A DNA stretch of 64,000 nucleotides from Branchiostoma lanceolatum (Eukaryota; Chordata; Leptocardii; Amphioxiformes; Branchiostomatidae), in the NCBI RefSeq assembly GCF_035083965.1, contig NC_089724.1:16176410-16240409 (forward strand), read 5' to 3'. Shown one piece after another: positions 49,740 through 62,777 of this stretch (the first letter of the stretch is position 1; every line of letters begins with the position of its first letter). Under the pieces are notes generated by a model. That model had not been told where the DNA came from. It saw only the letters and a list, made by a program, of their open reading frames with translations, and did not search any database. The translations under genes were made by a program, and so were the position numbers.

Positions 49740-52700
49740 TTAATATAGATATGGATTTGAGGAGAGACAAGCTAGCAAGGTTGAGGTGTGAAATTTCGTT
49801 TACTGTGATATAAGCAGGCACTGCTCATAGATATGCTGAAAGATGGCAGACATTAATGAAGATACAAAATACGGCATTACGTATACTCTGAGATGCATTG
49901 TATTGTTAATAAGAGTAACATGAATGAAACATACCAATGAGTTCCCTAAGTTGCCTAGATGATCCTTTTTCACAGTCAATTCAACTGTGTTTACAAAGGG
50001 CATTCAAATAGACATGCTATTATAATCCTGTATAATCTGTGACTGGTCATAGGAAAATAAGTCATCACTTCCACTCCGATACTCACGATGCTTCTCGCTG
50101 ATGCCACAAAAACGACTGCCGGGCAAAGGTTGCTGTGTCCCTTTTGTTTGTTTCTTCTGACGACTTTGTCACGTGGCCTGTTGTTTAATCATTTTAGTGT
50201 ATATTTGTAATCTTTCGAAGAGCTCATGAATAGATACATCGTGATTGTCTGATATACGTTCAGCTCAGTCCGTACCCATACACAAGAATACGTGTGCGAG
50301 ACTCCAGGCGATCAGTTTGGCTGTTTGTATATATAAGCGGACCAACAGTCATGTAAAGTGACATGTAAAAGGCCAAAGTTGTCAAGGAAAAGCGGATGAT
50401 GTCCACATGACATTTCGTCCTTAACCTACCCATTACCTACAAGACGTTATGTGTACATGAACATAGGTGGCGCTTCTTCGGGTGGCACCCACAGTGATCT
50501 GTCCTTTTTATGTCAACTCGTATTTTCTAAATATTTAGGGTCACACTAGATGTAAGCAAAGACTTCTGGACCAGTTTGAAGCGTTTACTGATTATAAGGA
50601 TAATGACTTGTATATTTTTTTCACTATTCTAGAAGTCTATATACCCTTAGGCTATCATAACTTAATCTGCAGTACCGCTCTCGGTCGCCTCCAGAATAGC
50701 GTCTTAAACTACTGTCAACTTATTATCAAATATCCGTCTTTCCAGGAATGGGGAAATGTCGAGAGGCAAGAAAAGGAGTTTCCATTTTTTTAGGATTACC
50801 TGACTTTGTTTCGATAGAATGTGACCATTGAAAATGACTATATTCAAGACATTTTACAAACAACACAATAATTGAAATATTTGTTTCCTTCGTATTTTAC
50901 TGATTGTGAAGTGGTGGAGTGCACATATAATTTTCTGTAAATTGTTCTGAAATGCTACCACATCGAAGACTTAACTCCTGTTTTGTGAAGCAAGCTTTTT
51001 TGTCTGTCTATCGATAGATCCAATCTTTCTTTCAGAATGCTGTAGTATGTGCGGATTACGTGACTGCGCAATATAATATTCGGCACCCGGGAGCAGCCTG
51101 ATGGTATCCTTGATGGTCTGAATTCTTTGTTCTGAGCGGAACGTTAGTATAGCCTGCAGTTACAGACTAACCAATAAGATATTTCAATGGAAAGACGTTC
51201 GAGTTACGTGCGACAACCCACGCAAAATCTGGCACTGTGTAATTGATATCAGCCGTTCTGTCATATTGTGACGGCCAAATGGATTTCAACCTCAGGAAAA
51301 GATATGTATAGTAACATGAAATGATGCGTTTGGGGCGCATTTCCTGATATCTGCCGATGAACGTATGAAAAGAAACATTTGTGGGCACAGATATTCCTCA
51401 TCCCCTTGCTCTGCAGAGTGTACCTACAGCACTTAACGTTGAATTAAAATAATCTGGCAACGATTAACGTCGAATTAAAATAGCTCGCTACGCCTCACGG
51501 AAAAGACATAAGCATGTCTGGTGCTCGTTATTATTATTGATTTACAATCATAATAACTTTGGCAGCATGGGAAAAAAATCACACAAGCTTTTCAATGATA
51601 CATAAATCATTGAAATTGATCAAGAAACAACGGAGATATGATCGACCAAAGTTAAGTTTCCAAACTTTTTGTGATGAGTTTACTAATATGATATCATGAT
51701 AAGGCAATTAATGACATGTTGATGGCATTGATCACCATTTCGGCTCTGAAATTCTACTTCTACTGCAATTTACATAAAAGCAAACATTCATGCCTGCCCC
51801 AAGCCCGGAAATAAATTTTTAAAAAAAGTTGGCGATGTCCTTGGTGCTGATCTCGTCATCTGCCTATATCAACTGCGCCTGCCCAGCAATCCGCTAGGTG
51901 GCGCTTCCCCACGAATGACCCTCTGGGCTACCTTTTCCCTGTCAACTTCCGTTGTACCAACTTAGACGAGATTCATTAATGGGATTCTGTTTGACTAAAC
52001 TCTTGCACACTTAATTTGTTCATGTTGACATTTCGCTGCTGTCCCCGGTGGGGGCGTGTCATCGAACGCGCCAAATTGCGTCGTTGACGTCAACGCCTAA
52101 TTGACAGGACTATCAGACGATGTAATATGTCATCCATCAAACACTGGCGCCTCCGCACATTAGTGCACTTTTTTTGTGAAACATGTCTGATAATCCCTCA
52201 GCCAAATAGACATATCTAAAGTGGAGTAATTTGTTTGACCTGTAGGGGTCAATTAACTCATCAAAATGGAGACTAGACTGAGCAAGGAGGTTAAATATAT
52301 TTAACCTCCTTGGACTGAGCAACTCCATTCTAACAGGCGAAACCAGTATTTAATGGACACCAACCATGCCAGCCCCGGAGGATTTGTACTGGAGGATGCA
52401 TTACAGCTGTTTCGTGCATAACTAGTTCACAGGACTACATCGTTATTCTCAGAAAGGTTTTGGTGTCGAAAATGCGCACACTTCGCCTCGTATGTTCAGT
52501 CCATCTGTTTCCGTGATCGATGAACAATTGTGAGAAAGTGACGGCAAATGGAGCCCTGGGACTCAGCTACGTGCGAAAAAGGATTCAGTTACACGGAAAA
52601 CGGCAGCTCTTACTCGAGTATGAATCGGAAAACTAGGTCGCGTTGATCAGGCGTTCTATACTTGTTCTTTGGAGGAGTGGGAGAAAGAACTGTGCTACTT

Positions 52701-53057
52701 CTTGTACTTCCAATCTTTGTGGCGACCAAAAACAGGCGGGCAAGACTCTCATTCGGAACACGCAGTGCGACGGTTTCTGTCTTTTGAAGAAGAGACGACT
52801 CAGATACTATCTTGCTGAAAAAGGTAAAAACTCGTAGACAAGAGTGTCCTCTTCACATTTGATGCAATTTGGACACAGCCTGACAAGGATATCGGCGTCT
52901 GGCTCGCGCAAATGATGTTACTTACTTGAATGTAACTCTATTACCGCTATTGAATACATCAAGGACAGAATTGACTTTGACTCCAAATCAAATTTCCTAG
53001 TTCGGTACAGCACACTGTTTGCATCAGGTATTTATGAGGTTCTTTTAAGGACTGAAA
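49740..53057. other. Region between the divergent LRR-TM and GPCR genes
   Basis: AT-rich, no supportable exon. Must hold both promoters; no TATA or initiator can be assigned reliably. Contains one palindromic micro-element at 52283. Confidence 0.5.
52283..52312. mobile_element. Palindromic micro-element, copy 4 (30 bp, perfect palindrome)
   Basis: Arms CAAGGAGGTTAAATA / TATTTAACCTCCTTG meet at the centre without mismatch. Perfect 7-bp flanking repeat GACTGAG at 52276-52282 and 52313-52319. Confidence 0.85.
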
Positions 53058-54524
53058 ATGAGAGGGCGACATTTTTCAGTGATGGGCGGACGGATTTTTC
53101 TCGTACTAGTTACTTTACTGGTGTGGAGAGGAACAGCCAAAGAGGATTCGGGAGTCGCAAAACATACAGCGAGGACGGGCTTGTCTTGTCTCCAAGCCTG
53201 TACGGCTTGTCTGAATCATATATCTGCAGCGAGTCGTTTGAGCGGGAACTGTCATATCATCCAAAGATGTCTAGGGAATTTTGAACAGATTCTAGGAAAA
53301 GTTGTGCTTCTCTTAGCTAGTTCCTGTATCACCAACAACAGCACCAACAATACCAACAACGTCATACATCAAGACAGATTTTCCGCAAAGGCTTTCCAAA
53401 ATTATACAAGTTTATGGCACAATACTCTAAGAAACTGCAGCCAATATTGCTCGGATCCGGAGATGCAGTGGACACCTCCTGCGGACTTGGAAGTCTTCCT
53501 GACAACTCACGCCACATCGTTGAACATTTCAAGAGAGTTTGCAGACATAACCTCTATTCCTTCCGAGCTGGCCATAACAGTGGTCTGTGCGATTGTGACA
53601 GTAGGACTACTGGGGAACGCCCTTGTGTTTTACACGTTGTGTAGACGAACTAGCACCTCTGCCATCATCAGTTCTTACATCCTGAATCTTTCCGTGGCTG
53701 ACTCCATCTGTGTGCTCACTGCGCCACTCATGCTTTCTCAGGACGCGTTCGACGCCTTGCTGCCCCTAGGAAATGTCGTCTGCGTGTGCGGACAAACCGT
53801 ATACATGGTCACGCTCGCAGCTTCAATGCTGACCTTAGCGACGATGTGTGTTGAACGGTACCTAGCGGTTGCTCATCCGCTACAGTCTCTCCGATGGAGA
53901 TCTGCATGGAAAGCGCGGCTAGCCTGTGTTCTGACGTGGGTCTTGGCTGTGTTCCTGTCTCTTCCTATGTTCATCTTTTGGAAACTAAGACCACAAGACG
54001 GAGCTAACGACAACCACTGCGACTGGCACACCGACCAGCTCTGGCTATCCGTATACTACAGCGTCTACGGCGTAGTGATGGGGTCTCTTGGAGTTCTGAT
54101 CTTCGTTCTCTACTGTTGCATGCTTTCCCGACACAGCGCCAGACGAGATGCCCAACAACGGGACAGTTGCCACGAGTCGCGCCGCATTCGCGCCGTTCAG
54201 AGAAAGGTCGTGCACATGGTCTTGGTATTACTGATCGTCCTGTCGTTTTCCTATCTTCCCTACTACATTTGGTGGCTGGTTCGGGTAACACACTCTTTCT
54301 CAACGATCGGAATGACTCTTCAAACATTCGAGAGGTTAGAGTTTGGGCTCTTCGCGTTGACTTACCTCAACAACTGTTTGAACCCGTTCATGTACACGTT
54401 GTTAAGCCAGAACTACAGGGAAATGTTCCGAGCGGCGTGTAACTGTAAGTGTGTATCCACCTGTTGTTGTTGTAACCGTCTTGGGACGATATCCAGTCCC
54501 GCAATGACCAATAGTGGCCTGTAA
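53058..54524 (+). CDS. Intronless class A GPCR, peptide-receptor type (urotensin-II/somatostatin receptor-like)
   Basis: 488 aa. The ATG has A at -3 (GAAAATGA); a second Met at residue 9 also precedes the signal-like segment (IFLVLVTLLVW). A long N-terminus (30-165) has Cys 44, 48, 51, 65, 71, 90, 127 and 131 and many N-glycosylation sequons. TM1 LLGNALVFY, TM2 LNLSVADS (Asp 215), TM3 with Cys 242/244 and ERYLAVAHPL (Glu 266, Arg 267, Tyr 268), ECL2 Cys 321, TM6 SFSYLPYY (the usual CWxP Trp replaced by Tyr), TM7 TYLNNCLNPFMYTLLSQNYRE. The TM7/helix-8 segment and the RWRSAWKARL ICL2 are, from memory, closest to urotensin-II receptors, with somatostatin and galanin receptors also related. The C-tail has a Cys cluster (CNCKCVSTCCCCN), likely palmitoylated. 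It should couple extracellular peptide to G proteins; the ligand is unknown. Specific identity is uncertain. Confidence 0.88.
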   Translation: MRGRHFSVMGGRIFLVLVTLLVWRGTAKEDSGVAKHTARTGLSCLQACTACLNHISAASRLSGNCHIIQRCLGNFEQILGKVVLLLASSCITNNSTNNTNNVIHQDRFSAKAFQNYTSLWHNTLRNCSQYCSDPEMQWTPPADLEVFLTTHATSLNISREFADITSIPSELAITVVCAIVTVGLLGNALVFYTLCRRTSTSAIISSYILNLSVADSICVLTAPLMLSQDAFDALLPLGNVVCVCGQTVYMVTLAASMLTLATMCVERYLAVAHPLQSLRWRSAWKARLACVLTWVLAVFLSLPMFIFWKLRPQDGANDNHCDWHTDQLWLSVYYSVYGVVMGSLGVLIFVLYCCMLSRHSARRDAQQRDSCHESRRIRAVQRKVVHMVLVLLIVLSFSYLPYYIWWLVRVTHSFSTIGMTLQTFERLEFGLFALTYLNNCLNPFMYTLLSQNYREMFRAACNCKCVSTCCCCNRLGTISSPAMTNSGL

Positions 54525-55010
54525 AAAGCATTGCTCGTTCAGTAAGAGATATCTACTCAGTAAATCTAACAAATATGATTTTTACAATAGTGAGCTCTTT
54601 TAGGATCGATGCTATTTTGCAAACGTTAATATTTAGCAGAAATTAGAGACTTTCTTAATGCATTGCACATTTGTTTACCTTCACGTAACTATAATGAAAA
54701 TCTGAATTGGTCTCTGTGCGCCCTCACTAATAGTAAACCAACACAATATTTCATTTGTTATATGAATATCTAAATCTAGAGTACATTGCATGTGTCAATT
54801 TCATTTTAGACAGGCATTTATATTGTATTAAAGCACACCATGCCAACATGTTACGCACAGTCGAATTAGTAGTGTCTAGACTATAGAAGTACCTGGATTT
54901 GTTAAGAACTGTAAGAATTTTAAAGTTCAAAACTTACTTCTTTCTATAAATATATATCCCAAGAGTAATAATAAGATGTCACACAAGACAGAAATGTTGT
55001 TATTGATACC
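54525..55010. other. 3' flank of the GPCR gene
   Basis: AT-rich non-coding. ATTAAA near 54826 is a possible polyadenylation signal for the GPCR. The next gene on the minus strand ends near 55000, so these genes converge. Confidence 0.4.
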
Positions 55011-55016
55011 TTTATT
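55011..55016 (-). terminator. Polyadenylation signal of the minus-strand gene at the right end
   Basis: TTTATT on plus (AATAAA on minus). Everything from here to 58388 is AT-rich without exons and reads as a 3'UTR of about 3.4 kb, if this site is used. Confidence 0.45.
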
Positions 55017-58000
55017 TTACAACCGGTAACAGCAGTACAAAAATACACCTCTGCACCCACCAGGCATGGAGCTCACTGTTGTATGCGTTTGTGGTTCTCA
55101 AAAATGGCAAATATAATAAAAAACTCTTACAGTACATAACATAGTACATGCCAGGTATAATGCAGATCATTTCATCTGCTCAAAGAAATAGATTCAGAAG
55201 TTCGTATTGTATGACAAATGATGTGATAAAGATTAGCAGTCTGCACATGTGTTTGACAGTGTCAATGAGCTATAAACAATACTTACTTTGTCATTAGTAT
55301 TGACCCAAAATATGTGCTAAGTTGAACAATGTGTAAACAGAAAGCCTGTTAAATGGTACCATGAACTAGTTAACAAAAAGATTTCAAGTAAAAATACAAA
55401 TTTCAAGTTTTTGCATGAAACTCTTGATAAACAGACGTGAATTATACATATATTGTTAAATAGAATTGTCATTTCTTTAGAAATAAAATTTGATTACACG
55501 GACATACTGTTTGCTTCGCATAGCTGTTCAAAAACGTGTCATGCAAGTGCTAGCACCCCATCCACTTTGTAACATTCAGCACACCTTGCCAGAAACTTAC
55601 AATCTATGGCTAGTTTTCTACATCATCACTCAACAATATACACACAAATGTTAAACTCTCACATCATACACACTTCTTGTCAATGTGCATTAACCCTTAT
55701 ATTTATAGCCTCTCCGCAACACATGGTACGTATCGATGTATAAGTCTTGCACATCAAACCTTTGAAAAAGAACAGTTAATGGATATGGAAGTAATGATTT
55801 GTCAAATGCAGACACAGGAATACCCTTCCAACACTACATTTACATGTATTGTATAGAGAGTTGTCCTTTTTATGTTACTGCTTGGTGGTTAGAGTTGTAC
55901 CCCAAGATTCTAGTGGATAGTCACAACACATTCAAAAGTACTTGGTATAGTGCTACTCGTTTTGCTACTAACAGCAAATCAATCTTTTGCAGACCTTTGA
56001 CCTACTGTTGACTTGTACCAATACCATCACTAAAGATTCAAACATAAAGTTCAAACTGTCACATCGTTGACAACACGGGCAAATATCACATTTTTTCAAA
56101 ACCTGATCATAAATCTATACAAACACCAAGACGCATGCAGCATTTTCTACAACATTATCCTTCAATCATTAAATTACATAAGCTCATTTCAAAACTATCA
56201 GCAGAATTAGGTCATGGATATAATGATGTGATCACAACCACTGCTCTTCACATGCGTTTTCATTTACAAATTAAAGGGAAAAACTGATGTGAGCGTAAGC
56301 CACCAGACTTGAAGCTTTATTTAAAGTCAATTTGTAGTCTGTACATGGCACAGTCCATTTAGAAATGCACAATCAGTTGGGAACATCACACTTTCCTTAA
56401 GTCTGTTAACCTTTCCAGTGTGTCTGGCCCATTAGGATAGAGTTTTGGCCTTTCCATTCAGAAATATCTTATGTTCAAAGTTGTCATGGAGGTGAAGGTT
56501 TTGGTACATGTAGTTTGTTGATAATGCAGCTGTCTACTCTTCAAAGGGCTTGCTAAATGGTACAAAGAAGATACAAATTGAGAGTTCTAAAACATGTAGA
56601 GAATTTGAAAACCAAAAATCCTATGATAAAAAAAGTCATAAGGATCTGTAGAGCCTGAAAAACGTTGTCTACATTGTCTACTAATTGTGATAACTTATTT
56701 TGCAACAAGTTGCAATTTGCAACTACGTATGTAATTTCTATAATGATTTGCGCCATGTAGACAAAGAGAATAGAATAATTATAATGCAGCAAGCAGATCT
56801 TTAATAATAATTGCACTTAGCCTCAAAATTTACCATAAAATTTACAATTCTTTTAAGATTAAAAAAGAAATTAAAGGCAACTCTAGCAACATCATTAATA
56901 TAATATTAGAAGAAATCAGTCTGTGAGTTTATACAAAATATGAATTTAAAGGAATCACCATAAGTTTCTGAAAAGAACTAATAATCTCTTTTTTCTGTTC
57001 ATTTTTATAGCAGACACTGAATTCCTGCTCTTACTTTCTTACTCCAGCTATCAAATCACGACCATCATATCAGCATTCAAATACACCAAAGCACATCCAC
57101 TGTTTTCTGTACAACTTTGAAAACACACATGCTAAACATGATGCTATCTTATGTACAAATCTCATTCACAGTGCTTCTGAAGCAAAGTTACCATAATTTG
57201 TGTTGAAATTTTGTGATTTTCATCCAGCCTGTACACATCCTACTTCCTACTTGTTAATAGCCTTGCTAGTCCACACCTATGAATATCAATCCACTTTCGA
57301 AGGACAATGTAAAGTAAACCCCAATCACTATATTATGATAACAACATATGATATTCTGTAGTTACATCACTGACTCTATTTGATATATGAATGCAACCAT
57401 CTTATCATGAATAAAAATCTATCTTATGGCAAAAGGACCATAGATTATACCCGAAAAATCTATCTCATTTTAACAATTAGCAAACAGTCAGCTCTGCATA
57501 CTGAAAAATCTATTAACCTTCTCCATGCAGTAAGCTAGCTTATTTACCAGCATTACTTAGTAAGCAGATTGAGCTCTTTTGTGGCTCAAACTTTTGATAT
57601 CATCAATTCATTCTTTGTCATGGCTTGGATTCTACATTGCAGAATGTTGGTGTCTTTTCCCTTTTGCTATGATTGATTTTTCATAAACCTTTTCAGATTT
57701 AGTATAAATTGGCTGTTTTAGGCGTGATTTTGTTCAACAAATTTAACCAAATCTCTCTTTTCTATGAGTAAATGATCAAGGTGTCTTTCAGCATACTATT
57801 GACAACATAATACTTGATCATTGTTAACATTCAGGCTGTTGGCTCCCACTAGGACACAATGTAGCTTTACTCAATAAACAATTAAAATCACAAGGATTTG
57901 GATCAGGCTCTTGTAGTGAATGTTTGTTAAGTCTGCACTTTCCAAAGTTCTGCTGTTCTTTTATACATATATATCTATATACACAATGTAGAAATGTATA

Positions 58001-58388
58001 TATGTAAATACTTTTTACCTGAACTGGTGTGTGTCACTGAGTAATACTGGAGAGGGTCGCCTCTGAGACACTTCTCAAGGTGAGTCCCGTTTTACACTCA
58101 GTCTATTAATACTGTTCTTAGACTTTACTTTAGATTGACAGTTGCCATTTTGGAATCATCCAGCTATCACAAAACACAATAAAAAAACACATGTAACGTT
58201 ACATTTCTACTCATAGCAACTTACCACCATGGCTAAATTTCATCAAAACTAGAATAAGGTACTATTGGCCCTACCGCAGAGGTGTTGCCAACTTTTTTTA
58301 TACACAAACTACACATTCAAGCAATGCTGTCATTCTATACATCACAGTTGGTCCACTGTGTCATGAAATCAGGGTTGAAACTACAGTT

Positions 58389-58529
58389 CTACAGTACCAT
58401 CATCTTACACCTGTAGAAGGACATTGCGGGAGAGGGGCGGTGTAAGGCACTGAAGGCGTAATTTGTGCTGGAGTTGTCTACTCGCTGGTAACGGCCTACA
58501 AGTGGTGCACCACTCCCACTCTGCTCCTG
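58389..58529 (-). CDS. Terminal coding exon of an unidentified gene
   Basis: A polypyrimidine-AG acceptor (minus strand CCCTTCCTTCCCTTCAG) precedes an exon whose open frame ends at a TAG (58389-58391). In phase 0 it encodes EQSGSGAPLVGRYQRVDNSS, then TNYAFSALHRPSPAMSFYRC and six more residues. Product not recognised. The compact polar sequence with Ser/Pro looks like the end of a cytoplasmic or scaffold protein. The preceding exon is uncertain (see 62737 and 63969), so the frame is a best guess. Confidence 0.5.
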   Translation of the reverse strand, partial: QEQSGSGAPLVGRYQRVDNSSTNYAFSALHRPSPAMSFYRCKMMVL

Positions 58530-60417
58530 AAGGGAAGGAAGGGGGAGGGGGGCAATGTTAGGACAAGTGTCTGATGAAGCGTAAGACATAAATAGCTAAA
58601 TTGGAATGTAATAGCTTATAGGCAACGGCAATTGCTAGCTTTTGTTAACAAAACTACTAACAAGCACTTCTGTTAAATCATTAACAGTCCAACAGTTTTC
58701 TCAACTTCAATAACAATTGCTGACTGAAACCTCTTTTTAATTTGGAAGAAATTTTCTTCTTTCATCCCTCTCCTTTCCTCTCATTGACTGAAATAGTGAC
58801 ATTTTGTAAAGTTTTGTAAAAAATTAACTTCAGAAAAACTTTTCGAAGATGTTTTGAATGATCATGCTTATTTGGCAGTCACTTGTTTGACCTTCAATCT
58901 CTCTTCTTGTTTACATCAAAAGTCATAAAGTGATAGAAAATGTCAATCAGCAACACAACACAGCCACATCACAACATCGAACACAAGCCTCCTTACCCTC
59001 ATGTTAATAGATGGCCGACAGATAGAGTAGAGAGAGAGGGGGGAGCTGACAGCAGGTACATTAGAAAAGAGTACATCATGCAGTGGTACATACAGATATA
59101 TTACCTGACTTTGCACAACAATGTGCCTTACTGTCTAAGTTTTTGACTATAGCTTCTGTAGTGAGATTGTGTACTACCCATATGATAAGATGTAGAAAAT
59201 GCTTCTAAAAGCCACAGTTTTGCCACTTTCTCCTTGTCATATCAAACAAATATGAACAACTTTACGTACAACAGTTACTTAGTACTGTACCTTTTGGTCC
59301 ATATACTATAGTATAGATTATAGGTTTTTATATCTGAAACATTGGTATAATTGATTGACAGATGGAAAACTGGGGTTTCTAGAATGTGGCAATCAGAGAC
59401 AGTAATAATCAAGATGGACAAGAAAAAAGATGAGAAAAACTCTGAACTTACATAGTGTTCATGGAGGGCAAATGTAGAACTGCAACCTCTCTTACTCACT
59501 AGACATGGAATGTAAACAAACAGGTGGTAAACAACAACAAAAGTAAACAAAAAGTGACATCACTCGCACAGTAATAATGATGTTTATCCATGCCTATGCT
59601 GTAACATTTTGTTGTAAAAAATGTTGTAAAATGTTTCATTCATTTGCATGAGTCAATATCATATTTGTACACGGTAGTTTGTGTTGTTATAATTTTGCAT
59701 ACAGGGCAAACACAAATAGGCATCCAAAGCTAAAACAAAGGAATTTTGATGTGTTACCATGCAAATGACAAAGGACACGTTGCAGGTATTAACTGTATCA
59801 TCTAAGAGGGGATTTGGTTGGTTGAGGGAAACAGGGCCAACATAGCACAGGATGATTCAGTGTTGTTACTCTGAGATGCAGCCATGTCATGCTACCTGCA
59901 CAGGACTGTGAGAGGTGTTATGATGTTGTCTCAAGGACATTTTTGTGTTTTTTTGACAATTAAGATAACAGAAATAAATTTGTGAGCTGTAGGTTTAACT
60001 GCTCGCAGCAGCTTGCAGACATATATGACGTGGCTGGAAAAATGCTACGGTGTGGATGTAACTCGTTTGTTTCAACAGGTTGATATTTATAAGCCTTAAC
60101 ATTTAGCATGCTTAATCACCAATGTACCAACACCATTTCGGAGGTGCCGAGTCACCCATTGCATGCAAAGGGTTAACTAGCACACATAGCAGCTTTTTCG
60201 GGTATTTGCCATTTTACAGCCTGCATTCCTTGTTAGCCAGGCAAGGATTTTTGACCAACGTACCAGCGAGCTCCAACACTCAACCTTCCCCCCAGTAGCA
60301 ACAGCTCACAACACAGACTCTCTTTCTACCTCCTCAGGACCGGCCTGCCAACCCCTAGTGATCTCTGGTCTGTCAGCAGACACAGACAAACCCACGTCAC
60401 ATATGGAGGTAGCTGTG

Positions 60418-60675
60418 ATTACAGGGAATGGCCTAGCACCTAGCATAACATGTTTGTGAAATCTGGGGGACAGCCTATTATCTAGCATTTCTGTAGCTGT
60501 AATTACAAGGGACAGCCTAGTACCTAGCATTTCCTCTCTGTAGCAGCTGCACAGATGTAATTACATGGGATAGCCTAGCACTTAGCAGAGCACATTTGTG
60601 TAATCTGTGGAACAGCCTGGTACCTAGCATATCTTTCCTAAAGCTATAGTCCCAAGGGACAGTCTAGCCGTTGCA
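60418..60675. repeat. Minisatellite with about 60-bp units
   Basis: About five imperfect units of the form GGGACAGCCTAGTACCTAGC followed by TGTAGCTGTAATTACA-like sequence. Lies in the putative intron of the right-end gene. Confidence 0.8.
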
Positions 60676-62736
60676 TTACATGTTTGTACTCATACCGGTA
60701 GTTACAATGAATAGCCTACCACATGTTTTTGCAGCCAAGGGTATAGTATGCAAAATCTTTGAATCTCTGCATTATTATAAGATGCAGCCAAACCCACATT
60801 GTTGGAGCTGCAGGGGATACCATCACATACCTGTACAGTTAGGGAGGCAGCCTCCTTAATAGTACTGGTAGGACTTTTCTGTACATTCGTTTAAAAAAAA
60901 ATTCCTTGGCCTTTATTTTTGTGTCAGATTACAAACTGCTTAAGGTGATAAATGAAGGGTAAACTGCATTCTGAACTATCTTGTAAGTATCATTGAACTA
61001 AGATGAAATCTTTCATCATTTGGAAGGCTGAAGTTACAACAGCCGAATGTTCAGCACCGTGGACAGGACACAGCACTGGTATGGAGAAGGTGCTTTTTCA
61101 TCAGATTTTGCAGCTCACCGAGTCTAGAACTGTTGCAGGTTAAAGAGACCAACATCCAAGGACACAACTGAGATATCCATCGTTACACCTGCTGGCTTCT
61201 GTGATGACTAAAGGCAGGGGAAAACATATTCCTGCAAAGAGACGCTATGATAATACAGGGGTCGGTAGAAAGCTGCATGGAATGATATTAAGCAGGTTGG
61301 CTGTTGGAGCATCTGTTACTTGTGGTTACATTTCTTTCAATAGTGGCTGAAATTCTCACACGTGAAAATGGCATGCTAAATGGTAATGAATGTTGGCAGT
61401 TTGGTACTCATTTGGGGAAGTTAAATTTAGCACAAAAGCTTCAAACTGACTGGTCTACCTTTTTAAAATCAAAATTGGGATTAGAGGGTATGTGGGTGCA
61501 AGCAATGACATGTCTGCTCTTGAGGAATCATGGTAAATGAAATGTATCATGAACAGTGTTGAGCATATTTTAAACTGCGAATATTTATTTTCAAATAAGA
61601 TTATGGTATGGCTACTAAGTAACAATTCACTCTGAATTTCACAAAACTGGTATTACAAGGACATTTACATACTTTTGGTTTATACATATGAGGAACACAT
61701 GGAATCTTGCTGTACATTGGGAAATTTTGACACAATCATTGTTCATGATTTGTTGATTCTGGTTGTCATGGTATACATGGATCGAAAGGTAGAGATCAAG
61801 TCATGACCATCAAAATCATCCGCCGCAACATTCAAAATACAGTACAGAATGTATACATCCGAACCCAAATTGAAGTCAGGAAATGTATTATATACAGCTT
61901 TGTTTTTCTTTCAAGAACCTTTTACAATGGATAGGAGTGGGTACAACTGAATCTACTTCAGCTGATGTGTGTGTGTTTGGTGGGAAAGCAAAGGGGCAGG
62001 CACGCACGCCTACCTCGGAGCCTTGTGGAGCACCGCTCTGTAAGCAAGGGGAGAACAGCAAGGAATTACTGACGGGATCCCAACACCAATGCAACACCAA
62101 CACATGCATAGCAGCTACTACAAACCATTTACACTACCTGCAAGAAAAGCCCGAAAATGTACATGTGCTCCCGTTCCAATATATGGTGCAACATTCAACC
62201 TACAGCATTCTAAGTGTGCCTCAGTATGCCTTAGTTGTACAGGCATTGGCATGCTGAAGGTTGATGTTCATTCAGCTGATGATGTCAAGGACAAAATATT
62301 AAGTAAGACGGTCAATTTTCAGGGGGAGGGGGTAATAACAACAGGTTTGCTATATTGGAATGGGAGGCACTGTATCAGTCAAGCAGTTTTTGTCTAAATA
62401 TGGCAGACAACAGTGGACAGAAATATCAACAACTGTGAAGTTTTGAAGCACAGCATAGTGAAGGCCAGCAGATTTCAATAAAAGAAAATCCCCAAAGCCA
62501 AGAAGAAACCCATTTCTGAGACTATCCTTCTTGGCAAAGGTAAAAAGAGGATGCTGTCCAAAATTATCTAAAAAAATGTTAAATACATGTATCAGTATCA
62601 CCCAGGGATCTTGCCTGTTCTAAGATAGGGGAGGTGGAAACAGTGACTACTACAACTAATTCAGAAGTGCATATACATATAGTAGTGGAAGGGCAAAGTC
62701 AAGAAAAGAAATGAGGGGGAGAGAGCCGGAACTCAC

Positions 62737-62777
62737 AGACAGAAGTGGTGCGAAACATAGGGCGCCCTGAGTCCTTA
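62737..62777 (-). CDS. Candidate 41-bp internal exon
   Basis: Flanked on the minus strand by TTCCAG and GTGAGT. In one phase it reads KDSGRPMFRTTSV, with an RxxS-like phosphosite; in another, RTQGALCFAPLLS, which would join the terminal exon in phase 0. Both phases are compatible with the partial exon at 63969. A splice-site based call only. Confidence 0.3.

Noticed and set aside
60315..60354. Possible minus-strand exon reading PEITRGWQAGPEE
   Set aside because: Next to a minisatellite; its entry phase does not fit the other candidate exons together with the terminal exon.
62021..62044. Possible 24-bp microexon (SGAPQGSE) on the minus strand
   Set aside because: Good acceptor and a weak donor, but such short matches arise by chance and in one phase it makes a stop with the upstream candidate exon.
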